Shown: positions 17,212 to 27,712 of the stretch, piece after piece
Position numbering within the stretch: the stretch's first letter is position 1
Layout: each line of letters opens with the position of its first letter
Source of the DNA: Oceanicoccus sp. KOV_DT_Chl
Lineage (GTDB): Bacteria > Pseudomonadota > Gammaproteobacteria > Pseudomonadales > Dasaniaceae
Assembly: GCF_900120175.1 (NCBI RefSeq)
Contig: NZ_FQLF01000001.1
Location: forward strand, 1 to 64,000
Direction of reading: 5' to 3'
Length of the DNA: 64,000 bases
The notes under the pieces: model-generated
Seen by the model: the letters and a program-made list of their open reading frames with translations, nothing else
Database searches by the model: none
Told to the model about the DNA's origin: nothing
Translations under genes and position numbers: made by a program

Positions 17212-19395
17212 ATGAAGTTAGCAGTGATAATGCCTGTCTATGGGGATTTTAGCTTAACATCGGCTTGTCTTGACAGTGTTATTCAATCAAAGGTTATGAA
17301 TGCAACTGATTTCCGGTTGCTAGTGATTTATGACTGTTCTGGGGACAAGGACATTGAACAGTATCTGGATAATTTGGAGGCGGCTGGCTTAATAGAGCTA
17401 CACAAAAATCTATCTAATCTTGGGTTTGTTAAGACGGTCAATCGCGGTTTTTCCTACACCGAGGATGCCGATTGCATTATTTTAAATAGTGATACTCTGG
17501 TTAATGGTGATTGGATCGATCGTCTTGTGAGTGTTGCCGATAGTGATCCGGCAATTGGGACTATTACGCCGTACACTAATAATGGTGAGATATGTTCTTT
17601 TCCTGAAATCTGTAAGGATAATGTGCTCCCGGAATTCACAACCTTTGCTGAGATTGATAGAGCTTTTTCCAGGAATTACGATGAAGCTATTATTGACCTG
17701 CCGACAGGAGTGGGTTTTTGTATGTATGTCAGCCGCCAAGCTTTAAAGGCGGCTGGTAATTTTGATGAGGGCGCTTTTGGAAAGGGTTATGGAGAAGAAA
17801 ACGACCTTTGTCAGCGCTTTGCCAAGCTTGGCTACAGAAATGTTTTAGCGCCTAACATCTTTGTTTATCACTCGGGTGGAGCTAGCTTTGGAGAAAAAAA
17901 GCAGCAACTTATTAATAATGCGATGACAGTTATTAATAATAGGTATCCAGATTATGCCGCATTAGTATCTGTGTTTATTGAAAACGATTTACCGCAATAT
18001 ACACGTTTTAAGACTATGGCTCGCCTGATGGCAGAATCGGATAAGCCATCCATCCTGATGATTTGTCATGGCTTGGGAGGAGGGACTGGGCGTTATGTCG
18101 ATGAGTTATGCGATTTTTTTCATGGGGCCGCTAATTTTTTCCGTTTAACTCCTTCCCAAAACAAACGTGTGAGCCTGTCCTTCCCAGCATGGTGTGGCCT
18201 GGATCCGCTATCTTTTAGTATCGAAGAAAACTACGATAATTTTATTGACTTATTACAGTCACTTTCTTTAAATCTCATACATATTAATCATATAAAAGGT
18301 TATGAATTTCTGGTGTCACGCCTGATTAAAGATATGGCATTACGGTATATCTTTACTCTGCACGACTATTATCTGGTGTCGGGAAATCCAGTACTTACCG
18401 GTGGTAATGGTATTCACGACTCTCAGATAGCTTTGGATCCACAATTAAGGCACAAGGATTTTGACCGGCATATTAGATTCTGTAGTTATCAGGATTGGCT
18501 GTCCCTTGGTGAGATATTGATTGAGGGGGCGCATACAGTCATTGCTCCTTGTCGTAGCATCGTTGATATTTTTCAGGGTATTTATCCCAATGCCAGCTAC
18601 TTGGTAACGCCTCACTTGGATACCCAACAATTATCCGTATACCCGGATGTGTATGTAAGGCCAACTAGCAGTGAGGCTTTAAAGAAAGTTGTGGTATTAG
18701 GGGCTTTAAGTCAGGAAAAAGGTGCGGATATACTTGAGCAGGTCGCAGACCTTGCAAGAGAAAATGGACTCAATATTGAATTCCATCTGGTAGGTTATGG
18801 ATACCGCCGGCTTAGTTCAAATGTGATTGTTACTGGCCCATATGCTGAAGAGGATTTGCCAGCGCTCTTGGACAAGATCAACCCCGACCTGATTTGGTTT
18901 CCCTCGCGCTGGGCTGAAACCTATAGTTACACATTGAGCGCTGCATTTCTCGCTGCATGCCCAGTGATGGTCCCAGAGTTTGGTGCGCAATATGTTCGCT
19001 CTTCCGGACGCCCACAAACAACTGTTTTTACTTCCTACGAGGCAAAGGATTTACTGGATACAATTCAGACTAGCCTGTCATCACTTGATCAGCATCAGGG
19101 AAAAACGATTCACTGGCAGCAGGATATGTGCGACGGTTTCAGTTACCTTGAAGACTATTTGTGGCTGGCAGAACCCAATGCTGAAAGGGGGAGGATCAGT
19201 GATGAATTGGCTGTCGCTTGTTTGGATAATTATAGGCCACCTGAGCTGACCGAGAATTTCAAAAAGAAACTTTTACGGTTGTTGGTCATGATAAGAATGA
19301 GCCGAATGGGTGCGACAGTATCACGATTAGTTCCATTGTCGTTACAGAAAAAGATTAAGCGTATGTTATTTCGAGGCAGTGTTCATGAGTTATAG
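17212..19395 (+). CDS. Bifunctional glycosyltransferase (GT2 + GT4)
   Basis: 727 residues, two glycosyltransferase domains. The N-terminal domain (1-270) is GT2: LAVIMPVYGDFSLT, ILNSDTL (DxD equivalent) and FDEGAFGKGYGEENDLC, the acceptor/catalytic-base block. The C-terminal domain (280-680) is GT4-like GT-B: ICHGLGGGTGRYVDEL glycine loop, VLGALSQEKGADIL and FPSRWAETYSYTLSAAF, the donor-sugar EX7E-like region (here AETYSYTLSAAF). Such fusions usually add two successive sugars in polysaccharide assembly. A short basic tail follows. The start is ATG 17212; the gene is divergent from the frame-broken GT2 at 16164-17139. Confidence 0.85.
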   Translation: MKLAVIMPVYGDFSLTSACLDSVIQSKVMNATDFRLLVIYDCSGDKDIEQYLDNLEAAGLIELHKNLSNLGFVKTVNRGFSYTEDADCIILNSDTLVNGDWIDRLVSVADSDPAIGTITPYTNNGEICSFPEICKDNVLPEFTTFAEIDRAFSRNYDEAIIDLPTGVGFCMYVSRQALKAAGNFDEGAFGKGYGEENDLCQRFAKLGYRNVLAPNIFVYHSGGASFGEKKQQLINNAMTVINNRYPDYAALVSVFIENDLPQYTRFKTMARLMAESDKPSILMICHGLGGGTGRYVDELCDFFHGAANFFRLTPSQNKRVSLSFPAWCGLDPLSFSIEENYDNFIDLLQSLSLNLIHINHIKGYEFLVSRLIKDMALRYIFTLHDYYLVSGNPVLTGGNGIHDSQIALDPQLRHKDFDRHIRFCSYQDWLSLGEILIEGAHTVIAPCRSIVDIFQGIYPNASYLVTPHLDTQQLSVYPDVYVRPTSSEALKKVVVLGALSQEKGADILEQVADLARENGLNIEFHLVGYGYRRLSSNVIVTGPYAEEDLPALLDKINPDLIWFPSRWAETYSYTLSAAFLAACPVMVPEFGAQYVRSSGRPQTTVFTSYEAKDLLDTIQTSLSSLDQHQGKTIHWQQDMCDGFSYLEDYLWLAEPNAERGRISDELAVACLDNYRPPELTENFKKKLLRLLVMIRMSRMGATVSRLVPLSLQKKIKRMLFRGSVHEL

Positions 19396-19490
19396 GGATG
19401 GGGCGTGGATTCAGAGATTAGCTGAAAAAAAACAGTGTCTCCCGAGGTGTTGCTCGACAGGGGAATAGTAATGAGGTTCTAACAAGTATT

Positions 19491-21198
19491 ATGATCGCTC
19501 GCTTTAATTTGGCATTTTCTATCACTGTGTTCTTGTTGGGCTTGGTATCACTGCTGGTAAGTCTTACGGTATGGTATCGATACCACGTACAAATCCCAAT
19601 AAAAGATACTCTTGATTTACTAACCTTGGTTACATCGGCGATGGAGAAGGGTTGGTCGGGCGTTAGCCTGGAAGAGTGGCTGGCACCCCACTCGGGTGCA
19701 CACAGAATTTTTATTACTCGCTTGCTGATGGTCTTTGATTACGCCCACCTAGGCGGGAAAAACATTTTAATATACCTGAGTCTCTGGTCGAGTATAGCGG
19801 TGTTGTTGCTGGCCTATATAGCGGCCGCTCGGACTACTCTCTCAAGGGTGCAAGGGGCCTATTTTTTTATCGCAGGCCTCGCATTAATATATATTTGCAG
19901 TCCGACTCAATACTGGAACATTGTTAATCCTATCAATGCTAGTTGGTATGTTGCCTTTGCAGCCAGCGCTGCGAGCGTCTTGATACTTACAGCCTGTGGA
20001 AAAGACCTGAGTGTCAGGATGGCATTTCTGGCATGTTGTCTATCTGCTGTTGCAGCTTTGTCTAATTTTTCCGGTTTGCTTTGCTGCCTGATGATACCCG
20101 TTATAGTCATATACCATCGTTCCCGAAATTGTGCTTGGGTAGTCGTTTTTTGTGTGGTTTTGTGTTCCTTTATATGCAAGGTATTGAGTCCGGTAGTGCA
20201 AAAATAGCCCGGTTGCAGGCAAATTCCCCCGGTTTTTTTAATTCCTGGTTTACGAGGCTGAGTGGTGTTGTTTCCAATACCGGATTGCATCTCGGAGCCC
20301 CTTTGTCAGTCAAGTACGCAGCACTGGCCTCAGTAGCTGTACTGATTTCGGTCGTCTTTATAGCCTATAACTGGATCAGGCTGTGGCTTGATTGGTATAA
20401 GAAAAAAGACCTGGCCTCAAAGGCGCTCGAGTTTTATTTGGTTATGGCGACTATTTGTCTTGGGGTTTCTGCTGCTATTTGGCTTGGTCGGGCGGTATAT
20501 GTTGATCCCACTGCGGAGAGATACCAAACAATTACTATGCTTTACTGGTTAAGCGTCTCTTGCCTGATGTTATGCCAGATCTACTCAATGTCTAATAAAA
20601 AAAATGCCCTCATAGCTTTGATTTCTGTGGCCTTGATTCCATTGGTTTTGCTGTCGGGGGCGAATATGTTTTCTTTATCTGGTGTTACTAACGTTAGTGA
20701 AAGTGCTGGCAGGATCCAAATATTAGGAAGCATGGGACTAGCTCGATTGAAGGGAGATAATGCTGTGCTGCCAATGAATAAAAAGGATTATTTTTCTCAG
20801 CATTTTGATTTTCTTCTGGAGCATAGTTTTACGCCTATTGGCGGCAGTGCACCCCATCCACAGAGGGGGGCGAGCAGTGATGACCGGTGCCCCAAACTGA
20901 AGGTAACTACAGCGTCGACTCACTGGTCGGATATCCAGAAAGTTTCCCTCTCGCTGGAGAGAAATTCTGCTATTTTTCTGAGAAGAATGGACATGATTGG
21001 TGTAAATGAACAGCGGGGGGCTTATATTTTTTAACACCCCGGCAGTACCGGTGGCAGTCAGTTATTCAGGGTTCCCGAAAGTGGGATGGTTTTTATCGTG
21101 GTAATATAGAAAGTTCAATGCCGGTAGAGCTGGTAATTAATCCTGTTTTTGGGCGCAGTTATCGCTGTAGGTTGAGTGTAGAAAACTTACAGAGTTAG
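19491..21198 (+). CDS. GT-C-like polytopic membrane protein, two frame breaks
   Basis: About 570 residues when repaired. The N-terminal helix is followed by a periplasmic loop with IPIKDTLDLL and HSGAHRIFITR, which lines up with the loops of the proteins at 29632-31026 and 38155-39717 (DDY..., HEHRTVINR, NDHRIVTNR). This places it in the same uncharacterised GT-C-like family. Frame 1 ends at 20207, and the continuation is in the frame that runs to 21034. One extra T in the T6 run at 20146-20151 (or T3 at 20169-20171) joins them. A second break at T6 21027-21032 is repaired by one T and extends the protein to the stop at 21196-21198. Probable polyprenyl-phosphate-sugar-dependent glycosyltransferase, by inference. 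Confidence 0.6.
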
Positions 21199-21384
21199 AT
21201 CCTTCTGCCTCATATTTGATTTCAAGGGCGAGGGTTATTTATACAGGCCTAGTGTTATAAAATTCAAAATATGAGGTCTGTTTAAATAGTATTTTGTTCG
21301 CTAATGTCAACGTTAGTTGTTAGGTTTTTGGTATGAAGCTTTCATTTTTCTCGGTGGGAAATAAGTAATCTATAGGGGATTTAT

Positions 21385-22127
21385 TTGTATAAATATAATG
21401 AAGAATTCTATAACTATATCGGTGGGGGCGCAGTAGATTCTGCCAAGATAATTGTACCGCTTGTATTAAAAGTGTTATTACGCCAAGTAGACTCAGTGCT
21501 GGATGTGGGGTGTGGTGCTGGCGCATGGTTGTCGGTATGGAAAGAGCACGGTAGTCGCATAACGGGTATCGATGGTGAGTACGTAAACAGGGATATGTTA
21601 ATGATAGCGCCAGATACTTTTGTGGGGCGGGATTTAAGGTTTGAGTTTTTGCTCCCGCAGCATTATGATTTAGTCCAATGTTTAGAGGTAGCGGAGCACC
21701 TTCCCGGTTCTTCTGCTCCACAATTGGTGGCTAGTCTTTGCCGACATAGTGATATTGTAGTTTTTTCTGCTGCACCGCCTGGCCAAGGTGGAGAGAATCA
21801 TATTAATGAGCAGGATTATTCATATTGGAGGGATCTTTTTGATAAGAATAATTTTCAGATGTATGACTGTCTTCGCCCCATCTGATCAATAATCGTATGG
21901 TTATGCCATGGTACCGGTACAATATTTTTGTTTATATTAACAGAAAATGTGTTCCTGAAACTCATCAGTTATTAATGGATTTTGCTATTGCCCATGATGA
22001 ATCTCCCAAAGATGTATCGCCTACACTATACCAGATTAGAAAGCTTATTATTCGTGGCATTCCTGTCAAGTTACAAACTATGTTAGCTATCATGAAAAAG
22101 AATTTTAATAACTTCTTCGGCATATAG
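21385..22127 (+). CDS. SAM-dependent methyltransferase, one frame break
   Basis: About 247 residues when joined. The start is TTG 21385 with AGGGG upstream. Motif I SVLDVGCGAGAWLS, then GIDGEYV, motif II LVQCLEVAEHLPG and VVFSAAPPGQGGENHINEQ are a strong class I pattern of the type found beside glycan genes. The frame stops at 21885, but the next frame gives NNRMVMPWYRYNIFVYI, the ending usually seen after the R-P motif in this family. One extra C in the C4 run 21876-21879 joins them. The acceptor is unknown. Confidence 0.78.
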
Positions 22128-22176
22128 CCTGTATTTTCTAATTAATATCCAGAATTGAGATTACAAGAGTAGAGTT

Positions 22177-23162
22177 ATGTCGCTATCGCCCCTCCTAAGA
22201 TTAGCTTGGTTATACCTTGTTATAACGAAGAAGAAATTCTTCCAATTATTTCGGTTAAATTAAAAGCCAAGCTGTCACTATTAATAGAGCAAGGCTTGAT
22301 CCATGAGGCATCTAAAGTTTACTTTATCGATGATGGTAGCATTGATGATACTTGGTTAACGATTTCTTCTCTTGTCGAAGAGGGGGGGCCTTTTGTAGGG
22401 GTAAGGTTAACCAGAAACTTTGGTCACCAGTATGCGCTCTATGCTGGCCTGATGCAGGCTGATGGCGATGCCCTGATTTCGTTAGATGCAGATTTACAGG
22501 ATGATATAGATGTTATTGAGGAGATGATTCAGCTTTATCTTGAAGGTAATGAAATTGTGTATGGAGTGCGTGAGAATCGGGAAAGCGACAGCCTCTTTAA
22601 GAAATGGACTGCTATTTCGCACTATCGAATTTCGGCTTTGTTAGGTGTAAATACAGTCCAGGATCACGCTGACTATCGTTTGCTAAGCCGGCGAGCAGTT
22701 AAAATGTTAGGTCAATATCGTGAGACCAATATTTATTTAAGAGGTGTGATTCCTTTATTAGGGCTGAAATCTTCCAAAGTCTATTATACCCGGCATGCAC
22801 GAGTTGCTGGAGAATCGAAATACAATCTTAAAAGCATGTTTAGCTTGTCAGTTAAAGGTGTGACGTCTTTTTCAATTATGCCCTTACGAATTATCACCTT
22901 ACTGGGGTTTCTGGTTTTTATAATTTCTCTCATCATGGGCGGATGGGCACTAACTGCCGCAATAGGAGGTGATACTGCAATAGCAGGGTGGGCCTCTACA
23001 GTAATTCCAATCTATTTATTTGGTGGTATTCAGCTGTTAGCGCTTGGTGTGGCTGGGGAGTATATTGGTAAAACCTATATAGAGGTTAAAAATCGCCCGC
23101 TTTATTTAATTGACGAAATATGCCGTAACGACATACAGGTCGAGCAGAAGTCAGATAATTGA
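22177..23162 (+). CDS. Polyprenyl-phosphate glycosyltransferase (GT2, DPM1/GtrB/ArnC type)
   Basis: GT2 enzyme that transfers a sugar from a nucleotide donor to polyprenyl phosphate. It shows SLVIPCYNEEEI, FIDDGSIDDTW, LTRNFGHQYAL, DADLQDD and RVAGESKYNLKSMFSLSVKG, then two C-terminal membrane helices (about 230-255 and 265-300). The ATG at 22177 starts the natural protein (MSLSP then PPKISLVIP) once one C is added to the C4 run 22189-22192; in the given sequence only a TTG at 22206 inside the core is in frame. It would supply a lipid-linked sugar to GT-C-type enzymes or a GtrA-type system (GtrA at 35368). Confidence 0.88.
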
Positions 23163-23202
23163 AAGAGCCATATGCAGGTAGTCGATTGTAATAGAGAGCT
23201 AA

Positions 23203-23937
23203 ATGAAAACAGAATTTTCAAATGATCAATATGATTTTGCTTACCCGGATGGCATTGAAAATCATTGGTGGAGCATGGCTAGAAGTAAGATTATTTCGAA
23301 AGTTATTTCTAAGCATTTATCTCCCGGCGCTCTAATTCTTGAAGTTGGTGCTGGCAAGGGTGTTACGGTCAAGCAGTTAAGAAGTTACGATATTTTTTGT
23401 GATGGTGTGGAGTTAGCTGAGGTGACTCCTTTAAAGGGCGTTGAGGATGTTATGGTGACAGGCCTCAGCGCTGAAGAATTGTCTCAATCCGAGCGAGAAA
23501 AATACGAGGTGATTTTATTACTTGATGTAATAGAACATTTGCCAGATCCTCATGCTTTTATAAAAGCATTAAGGCTGTCCTTCCCCAATGTTTCCACTGT
23601 ATTGATTACTGTTCCGGCCGGTCCAAAAATATGGTCTAATTATGATCAATTTTATGGGCATTACCGACGTTATAATTTGAGTATGCTGGCCCACTTGGTA
23701 GAGTCTCTAGGCGCAATATCATTGGTAAAAAGTTATTTTTTTCACCTGCCTTATCTTCCAGCACGAGTCCTCTCTATTTTTAAGGTTAGCAGAAGCGTTC
23801 GAATTAATGCTCCGCATGGGTTGTTGGTATTTTTAAATAAAATTATTGCTAAATTGATGTTTTTTGATTTTATTTGCATGCCTGCTTGTGTGGCGGGTAC
23901 TAGCGCGATAGTTTGTTTTAAATTTAACAAATTATAA
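23203..23937 (+). CDS. SAM-dependent methyltransferase (Methyltransf_23 type)
   Basis: 244 residues, complete. Motif I ALILEVGAGKGVTVK, motif II VILLLDVIEHLPDP and the family block GHYRRYNLSML are typical of glycan-locus methyltransferases. The C-terminal part has hydrophobic stretches (LPARVLSIF, KIIAKLMFFDFICM) suggesting membrane contact, as expected for a lipid-linked substrate. It overlaps the convergent gene at 23932 by six bases. ATG start. Confidence 0.8.
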   Translation: MKTEFSNDQYDFAYPDGIENHWWSMARSKIISKVISKHLSPGALILEVGAGKGVTVKQLRSYDIFCDGVELAEVTPLKGVEDVMVTGLSAEELSQSEREKYEVILLLDVIEHLPDPHAFIKALRLSFPNVSTVLITVPAGPKIWSNYDQFYGHYRRYNLSMLAHLVESLGAISLVKSYFFHLPYLPARVLSIFKVSRSVRINAPHGLLVFLNKIIAKLMFFDFICMPACVAGTSAIVCFKFNKL

Positions 23938-25581
23938 CTCTGTGATTTTATCTATCTTGCCTTTCGGGCGCCAAATACTTAAATTATATCTTCCGCCGCC
24001 AGGCCTTTTGATTAGCGAAATAGTTAATATATCAGTTTTTTCATAGTATTTTTTTAAGTAGCTGGTGCCATCTATAGCGGGGTCTAGATGCGATGGTGGC
24101 GCTGGTATTTTCGTCGAGCGATCTAGTATTATCAGATCAAATTCTTGATCCTCTATGTTTTTATAAATTCGGCTTATATGTGATTGCCATATAGTGTTTA
24201 GAATGGTGTCTTTTTCAGTTCTTTTAAATATTTCTGGTTTGAAACTGGCGTACATAAAGTAGTTTGTATGGCCATTTTGATATATTGGTTTGTCAGTATT
24301 GAGTATTTGGGTGAGAATAATGGGGGGGCCATATATTTTTTTATTCTCTGACATAATTGCTTCTAACTTCCTCCAGCTTTCAGTGTCAACGGTGAAATCT
24401 TTTGGAAGAACCTCATAGCTTTTGTACAGGGAGAAAACTATAAGGGGTAAGGATATCCATTTGAATTTATCGCTATTCGATATTGTTTTGAAAGATGCTA
24501 TTAGAAAGAAGGGTGACATTATCTGGAAAAGATATGTCATGTTATTTGCAGGGTTCTTGCCTAATATTAAAACTATTATTGATATAGAGCAGGCTAAGCA
24601 AAATAATATATAGTTTGGCTTTCTGGAAAGTAGTGGGGCGTTTATATTTTTAAAATTAAATAGTTGATATTTCTTTTCGTATTTATCTTTACGATATTCA
24701 TTTGTTGTTGTTTTTTCAGTAGATAGTTTGTATATAACTAAAAAAGTAGTCAAGAGTAGCAGTGCTAAGTAATATTCAAAAAATAATGACATCTGCTTTA
24801 GCATGGCTTGATTTGACGAGATTGTGCTTATAACTATTTTAACCGAAAAAAATGTGTTATCTAAAAAGTATGGAGAGGTTTTGTGAATCACAATAAGGCT
24901 AGTTATTATAGACAGCAGTGATAGTATTCCAAAAGCAAGAGCTTTTTTCTTGGATACTGCAATAAATAAATATAGGCTCAGGTACCCTAAACTGGCGATA
25001 AAATATTGTTTACTATAGAAGGCCAGTATGCCGAGAATCAGTGCTATCACTAAACTTCGATTAGAAAAATTGAACTGCCAGGGAATGAAAATGCTGGCTA
25101 GAAAGAAAAACAATCCAGTGCTATTTGGGCTTGCAATTGGGGTGGAATAAAAAAGCAGTGCAGCATAATAGAGTATGGCTGAAGCCAGACTATTAGATGC
25201 GGACCTGCTTTCCTTGTATGTTGCAAAGTAGCAAAGTACACATGATCCCAGGATGAAAATAGCAACTACACTTCGATGTAGTTCTAAGTTATTGCCGAAC
25301 ACAAACGTCAAGGGGGCTACGATTATGTTGTACAGAACGGGGTATACGCTCGCTCTTGAAGGCTGGTTCTTTAATGTATAAGGGTTTTCGCCCGACGCTA
25401 TCGTTGCTGTAACTGTTGGTTGAGCCGCTTCATTATAGTCAAGTGGAATGCTTGCTGAAATCATTTGGAAGTGATTGTAGAGTAAAGCGCAGAGCACTAG
25501 TAAAATGGCTACAAAATAAGCTGTTAGCCGTATTCTTTCGTTGGTCGGCAAGCTCATAGGGTGACTTTGTTTCCTCAGCAT
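23932..25581 (-). CDS. GT-C-like polytopic membrane protein
   Basis: 549 residues, about ten hydrophobic helices, then a soluble periplasmic domain from about residue 400. The first external loop carries IPLDYNEAAQPTVTATIASGENPY; the acidic DYNE is where GT39/GT87-type GT-C enzymes keep their catalytic acid. The YP-containing segment SRASVYPVLYNIIVAP is also typical of these enzymes. I infer a polyprenyl-phosphate-sugar-dependent glycosyltransferase. ATG 25581 gives MLRKQSHP; a second ATG eight codons later is equally possible. Confidence 0.6.
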   Translation of the reverse strand: MLRKQSHPMSLPTNERIRLTAYFVAILLVLCALLYNHFQMISASIPLDYNEAAQPTVTATIASGENPYTLKNQPSRASVYPVLYNIIVAPLTFVFGNNLELHRSVVAIFILGSCVLCYFATYKESRSASNSLASAILYYAALLFYSTPIASPNSTGLFFFLASIFIPWQFNFSNRSLVIALILGILAFYSKQYFIASLGYLSLYLFIAVSKKKALAFGILSLLSIITSLIVIHKTSPYFLDNTFFSVKIVISTISSNQAMLKQMSLFFEYYLALLLLTTFLVIYKLSTEKTTTNEYRKDKYEKKYQLFNFKNINAPLLSRKPNYILFCLACSISIIVLILGKNPANNMTYLFQIMSPFFLIASFKTISNSDKFKWISLPLIVFSLYKSYEVLPKDFTVDTESWRKLEAIMSENKKIYGPPIILTQILNTDKPIYQNGHTNYFMYASFKPEIFKRTEKDTILNTIWQSHISRIYKNIEDQEFDLIILDRSTKIPAPPSHLDPAIDGTSYLKKYYEKTDILTISLIKRPGGGRYNLSIWRPKGKIDKITEL

Positions 25582-25706
25582 GCCGGGGTTTCCCTTAGGG
25601 GCGGAAGGTTCAACTTATTATCTCGATACGCATAGCGAATTATAACAACTAAGGGTAATTACAAAAACAGTTTTCAGCGTCGTAGTTAAGTAGTGCATGA
25701 TTTGGT

Positions 25707-26693
25707 CTATAGTCTGTCCGCAGAGAGCGCTTCAGCACTGTACTCCCGTGCAAAAATCAACCCCATGGTTAAGCGCGCTATAATTAATCCAATTGAGAGA
25801 GTAAAGCTGGCGGCTAACAACGTCTCTTTGTCGGCGTATCCGCTGAAAAGTGTCACGAATACGAGTTGGCCTGTCCCTAGTCCTGCTGCGGCGATGGGTA
25901 ACGCAGTGACGAATAACAAAACAGAAACATAGACTGCCATTGTGATCCACGGTAGTTGGATGTCGAAGCCTTCCAAAATTGACCAAGTGAGCAGAATGTA
26001 ACTGAATACAAAACCCATGCGCATGGTGACAAGCCATACTAGATACTTGATGGGTAATGTCCGAGCAGCGCTAAAAACATTCAGATGTCGAACCCGGTCA
26101 AATATGCCCATTGCTAGTGGCGCACGCAATACAACGAAGCCTGCGATGATTCCTAGACCGACCATTAGTACTATGCTGACCTGAACACCGATAGCGTTGC
26201 CGCCAGTAAGCATGATACTTATACTTACAAGTATAATGAGGCTGCTCAAATCGAAAAGTCCGATGATAAATACAGCTCCTGCTGCATCTGCAAGGGGTAA
26301 ACCGGCGCGGCGGTGCAATAAGAAGCTGAGCGCACCAGCGCCAATGGCGTAATTAATAAGTCCTAGTAGATAAGACGCTGCTTTTATTTTTGTTGCCATT
26401 GCGAGGGTGATTACAGCTTTTTTTGACTGCGAAACTACACTGACAAGGCATAGGCCCTCAATCAGTAGGCTGACTCCCAGAAATATCAGCAAAGCGGGAA
26501 TAAATAACAATATCTGGTCAACAGTAATTCTTGAGTAAACCGCCGCTATGTCTATACCTGAAAGTGTGTAAGAAAGAAGTGCCGCGCTAACCGTGAAAGG
26601 AAGAATCCAATTTAGCAATTTGCGTATCTGGTTACTTTGCAGCCACTGTCTAGCTGAGCTCATCTCTGTAGCAGGTTGTCGTGGATTGTTCAT
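25707..26693 (-). CDS. AglD / UPF0104-like membrane protein (LPG-synthase transmembrane domain family)
   Basis: 328 residues, about eight membrane helices. Family marks are the N-terminal LLNWILPFTVSAALLSYTL, the VDQILLFIPALLIFLGVSLLIE segment and the later ALPIAAAGLGTGQLVFVTLF, a glycine-rich PxxxGGxG-type loop. Known relatives include the membrane half of MprF and archaeal AglD; many are lipid flippases or lipid-glycosylation factors. It overlaps the desaturase gene upstream by four bases, so translation is coupled and a role in lipid handling is likely. No catalytic residues can be named. Confidence 0.68.
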   Translation of the reverse strand: MNNPRQPATEMSSARQWLQSNQIRKLLNWILPFTVSAALLSYTLSGIDIAAVYSRITVDQILLFIPALLIFLGVSLLIEGLCLVSVVSQSKKAVITLAMATKIKAASYLLGLINYAIGAGALSFLLHRRAGLPLADAAGAVFIIGLFDLSSLIILVSISIMLTGGNAIGVQVSIVLMVGLGIIAGFVVLRAPLAMGIFDRVRHLNVFSAARTLPIKYLVWLVTMRMGFVFSYILLTWSILEGFDIQLPWITMAVYVSVLLFVTALPIAAAGLGTGQLVFVTLFSGYADKETLLAASFTLSIGLIIARLTMGLIFAREYSAEALSADRL

Positions 26694-27712
26694 GCTCCGC
26701 GTATCTTATTCGCTAAGACCCTGCAGTAGTTTTCCTCAATGGAGACCTGATTATTTTTTACGGTACGCGTGCCATATTCATCTTGCCAAAGCCTGCAATT
26801 AACTTCGGGTAAATATTGGTAACTTATCCAGGGCCAAAGATGATGTTCCGCGTGGTAATGAAAGTTGATTTTAGAAAGAAATAAACGCTCAAGCCATGTT
26901 GCGTGAACTGAGCGTAACATCGGTCCGGGCGTATTTAGAAAGTAGGGGGTGGCAGTGTTGGCAGCCGAAGTATTGTCAGCTCGGGGTGGTTGATGTTCGG
27001 CAAGAGAGCGCAATTTTCCAAGGAGGAAGCTCAAGGTTAATAGTGGCCATAGCCATAGGATGAAATAGTAGGTAGGAATGCCTGCGTGCAGCGGGTCCAC
27101 TGTTAGGAAAACCAGAAAAATAATCCCGTGTACCGCAATTATTGCTCTTTGGTCGTGGCGTAAGTTAGCTTTAAATTGTTTGGATTTTTCGCCGTTACCT
27201 TCTTGTTTTCCGTGTCGCATTGCCTCCACCGCTTGGAGAATATAGTCGAGTCCGGATAGACTTCGCAGTATCTCGATTAAAAACCGCCAGCCACGTACGT
27301 CGCGTCGATAGAAGGTTTTTGTATCATTTTGCTGAGACACTAAGCGGTGATGGATAAAGTGGCGTTGTCGATACACATTGAATGGAAGTAGCGCTGGCGC
27401 TGCAAAAAGATAGGTGCCAATACGGTCGTTGATCCGGTGGTCTTGAGGCCATATTAGTCGGTGTGCTGCTTCGTGGCTGATCATCGACAAACCGTGCTGT
27501 GCGCCTGCAATAATCATTACGCAAATTAGCCAGCTCCAGACTGAGGGATAAATGATAAATACTGAGCAGGCTAGAATTGCTTGAATCCAGGACAGCGATA
27601 GATCAAATACCAGTCGCAGCGTTTTGGGCCTGCGGTAGCGTTGTTTCTCCTCAGGAGTGAACTGAGTGTCCCCATCCTCGGTATTAGTTGAGCTCAAATT
27701 GGTGCTTGTCAT
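26690..27712 (-). CDS. Membrane fatty-acid desaturase / hydroxylase
   Basis: 340 residues. Three histidine clusters of the di-iron desaturase fold are visible: HEAAHRLIW, RHFIHHRLV and HYHAEHHLWP. Four hydrophobic helices lie between them. Enzymes of this family use O2 to introduce a double bond or hydroxyl into an acyl chain or carotenoid-like lipid. It shares four-base overlaps with genes on both sides (25707-26693 and 27709-28647), a tight operon. Its presence in a glycan locus suggests it works on a lipid carrier or on an acyl substituent; this is inference. Confidence 0.83.
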   Translation of the reverse strand: MTSTNLSSTNTEDGDTQFTPEEKQRYRRPKTLRLVFDLSLSWIQAILACSVFIIYPSVWSWLICVMIIAGAQHGLSMISHEAAHRLIWPQDHRINDRIGTYLFAAPALLPFNVYRQRHFIHHRLVSQQNDTKTFYRRDVRGWRFLIEILRSLSGLDYILQAVEAMRHGKQEGNGEKSKQFKANLRHDQRAIIAVHGIIFLVFLTVDPLHAGIPTYYFILWLWPLLTLSFLLGKLRSLAEHQPPRADNTSAANTATPYFLNTPGPMLRSVHATWLERLFLSKINFHYHAEHHLWPWISYQYLPEVNCRLWQDEYGTRTVKNNQVSIEENYCRVLANKIRGA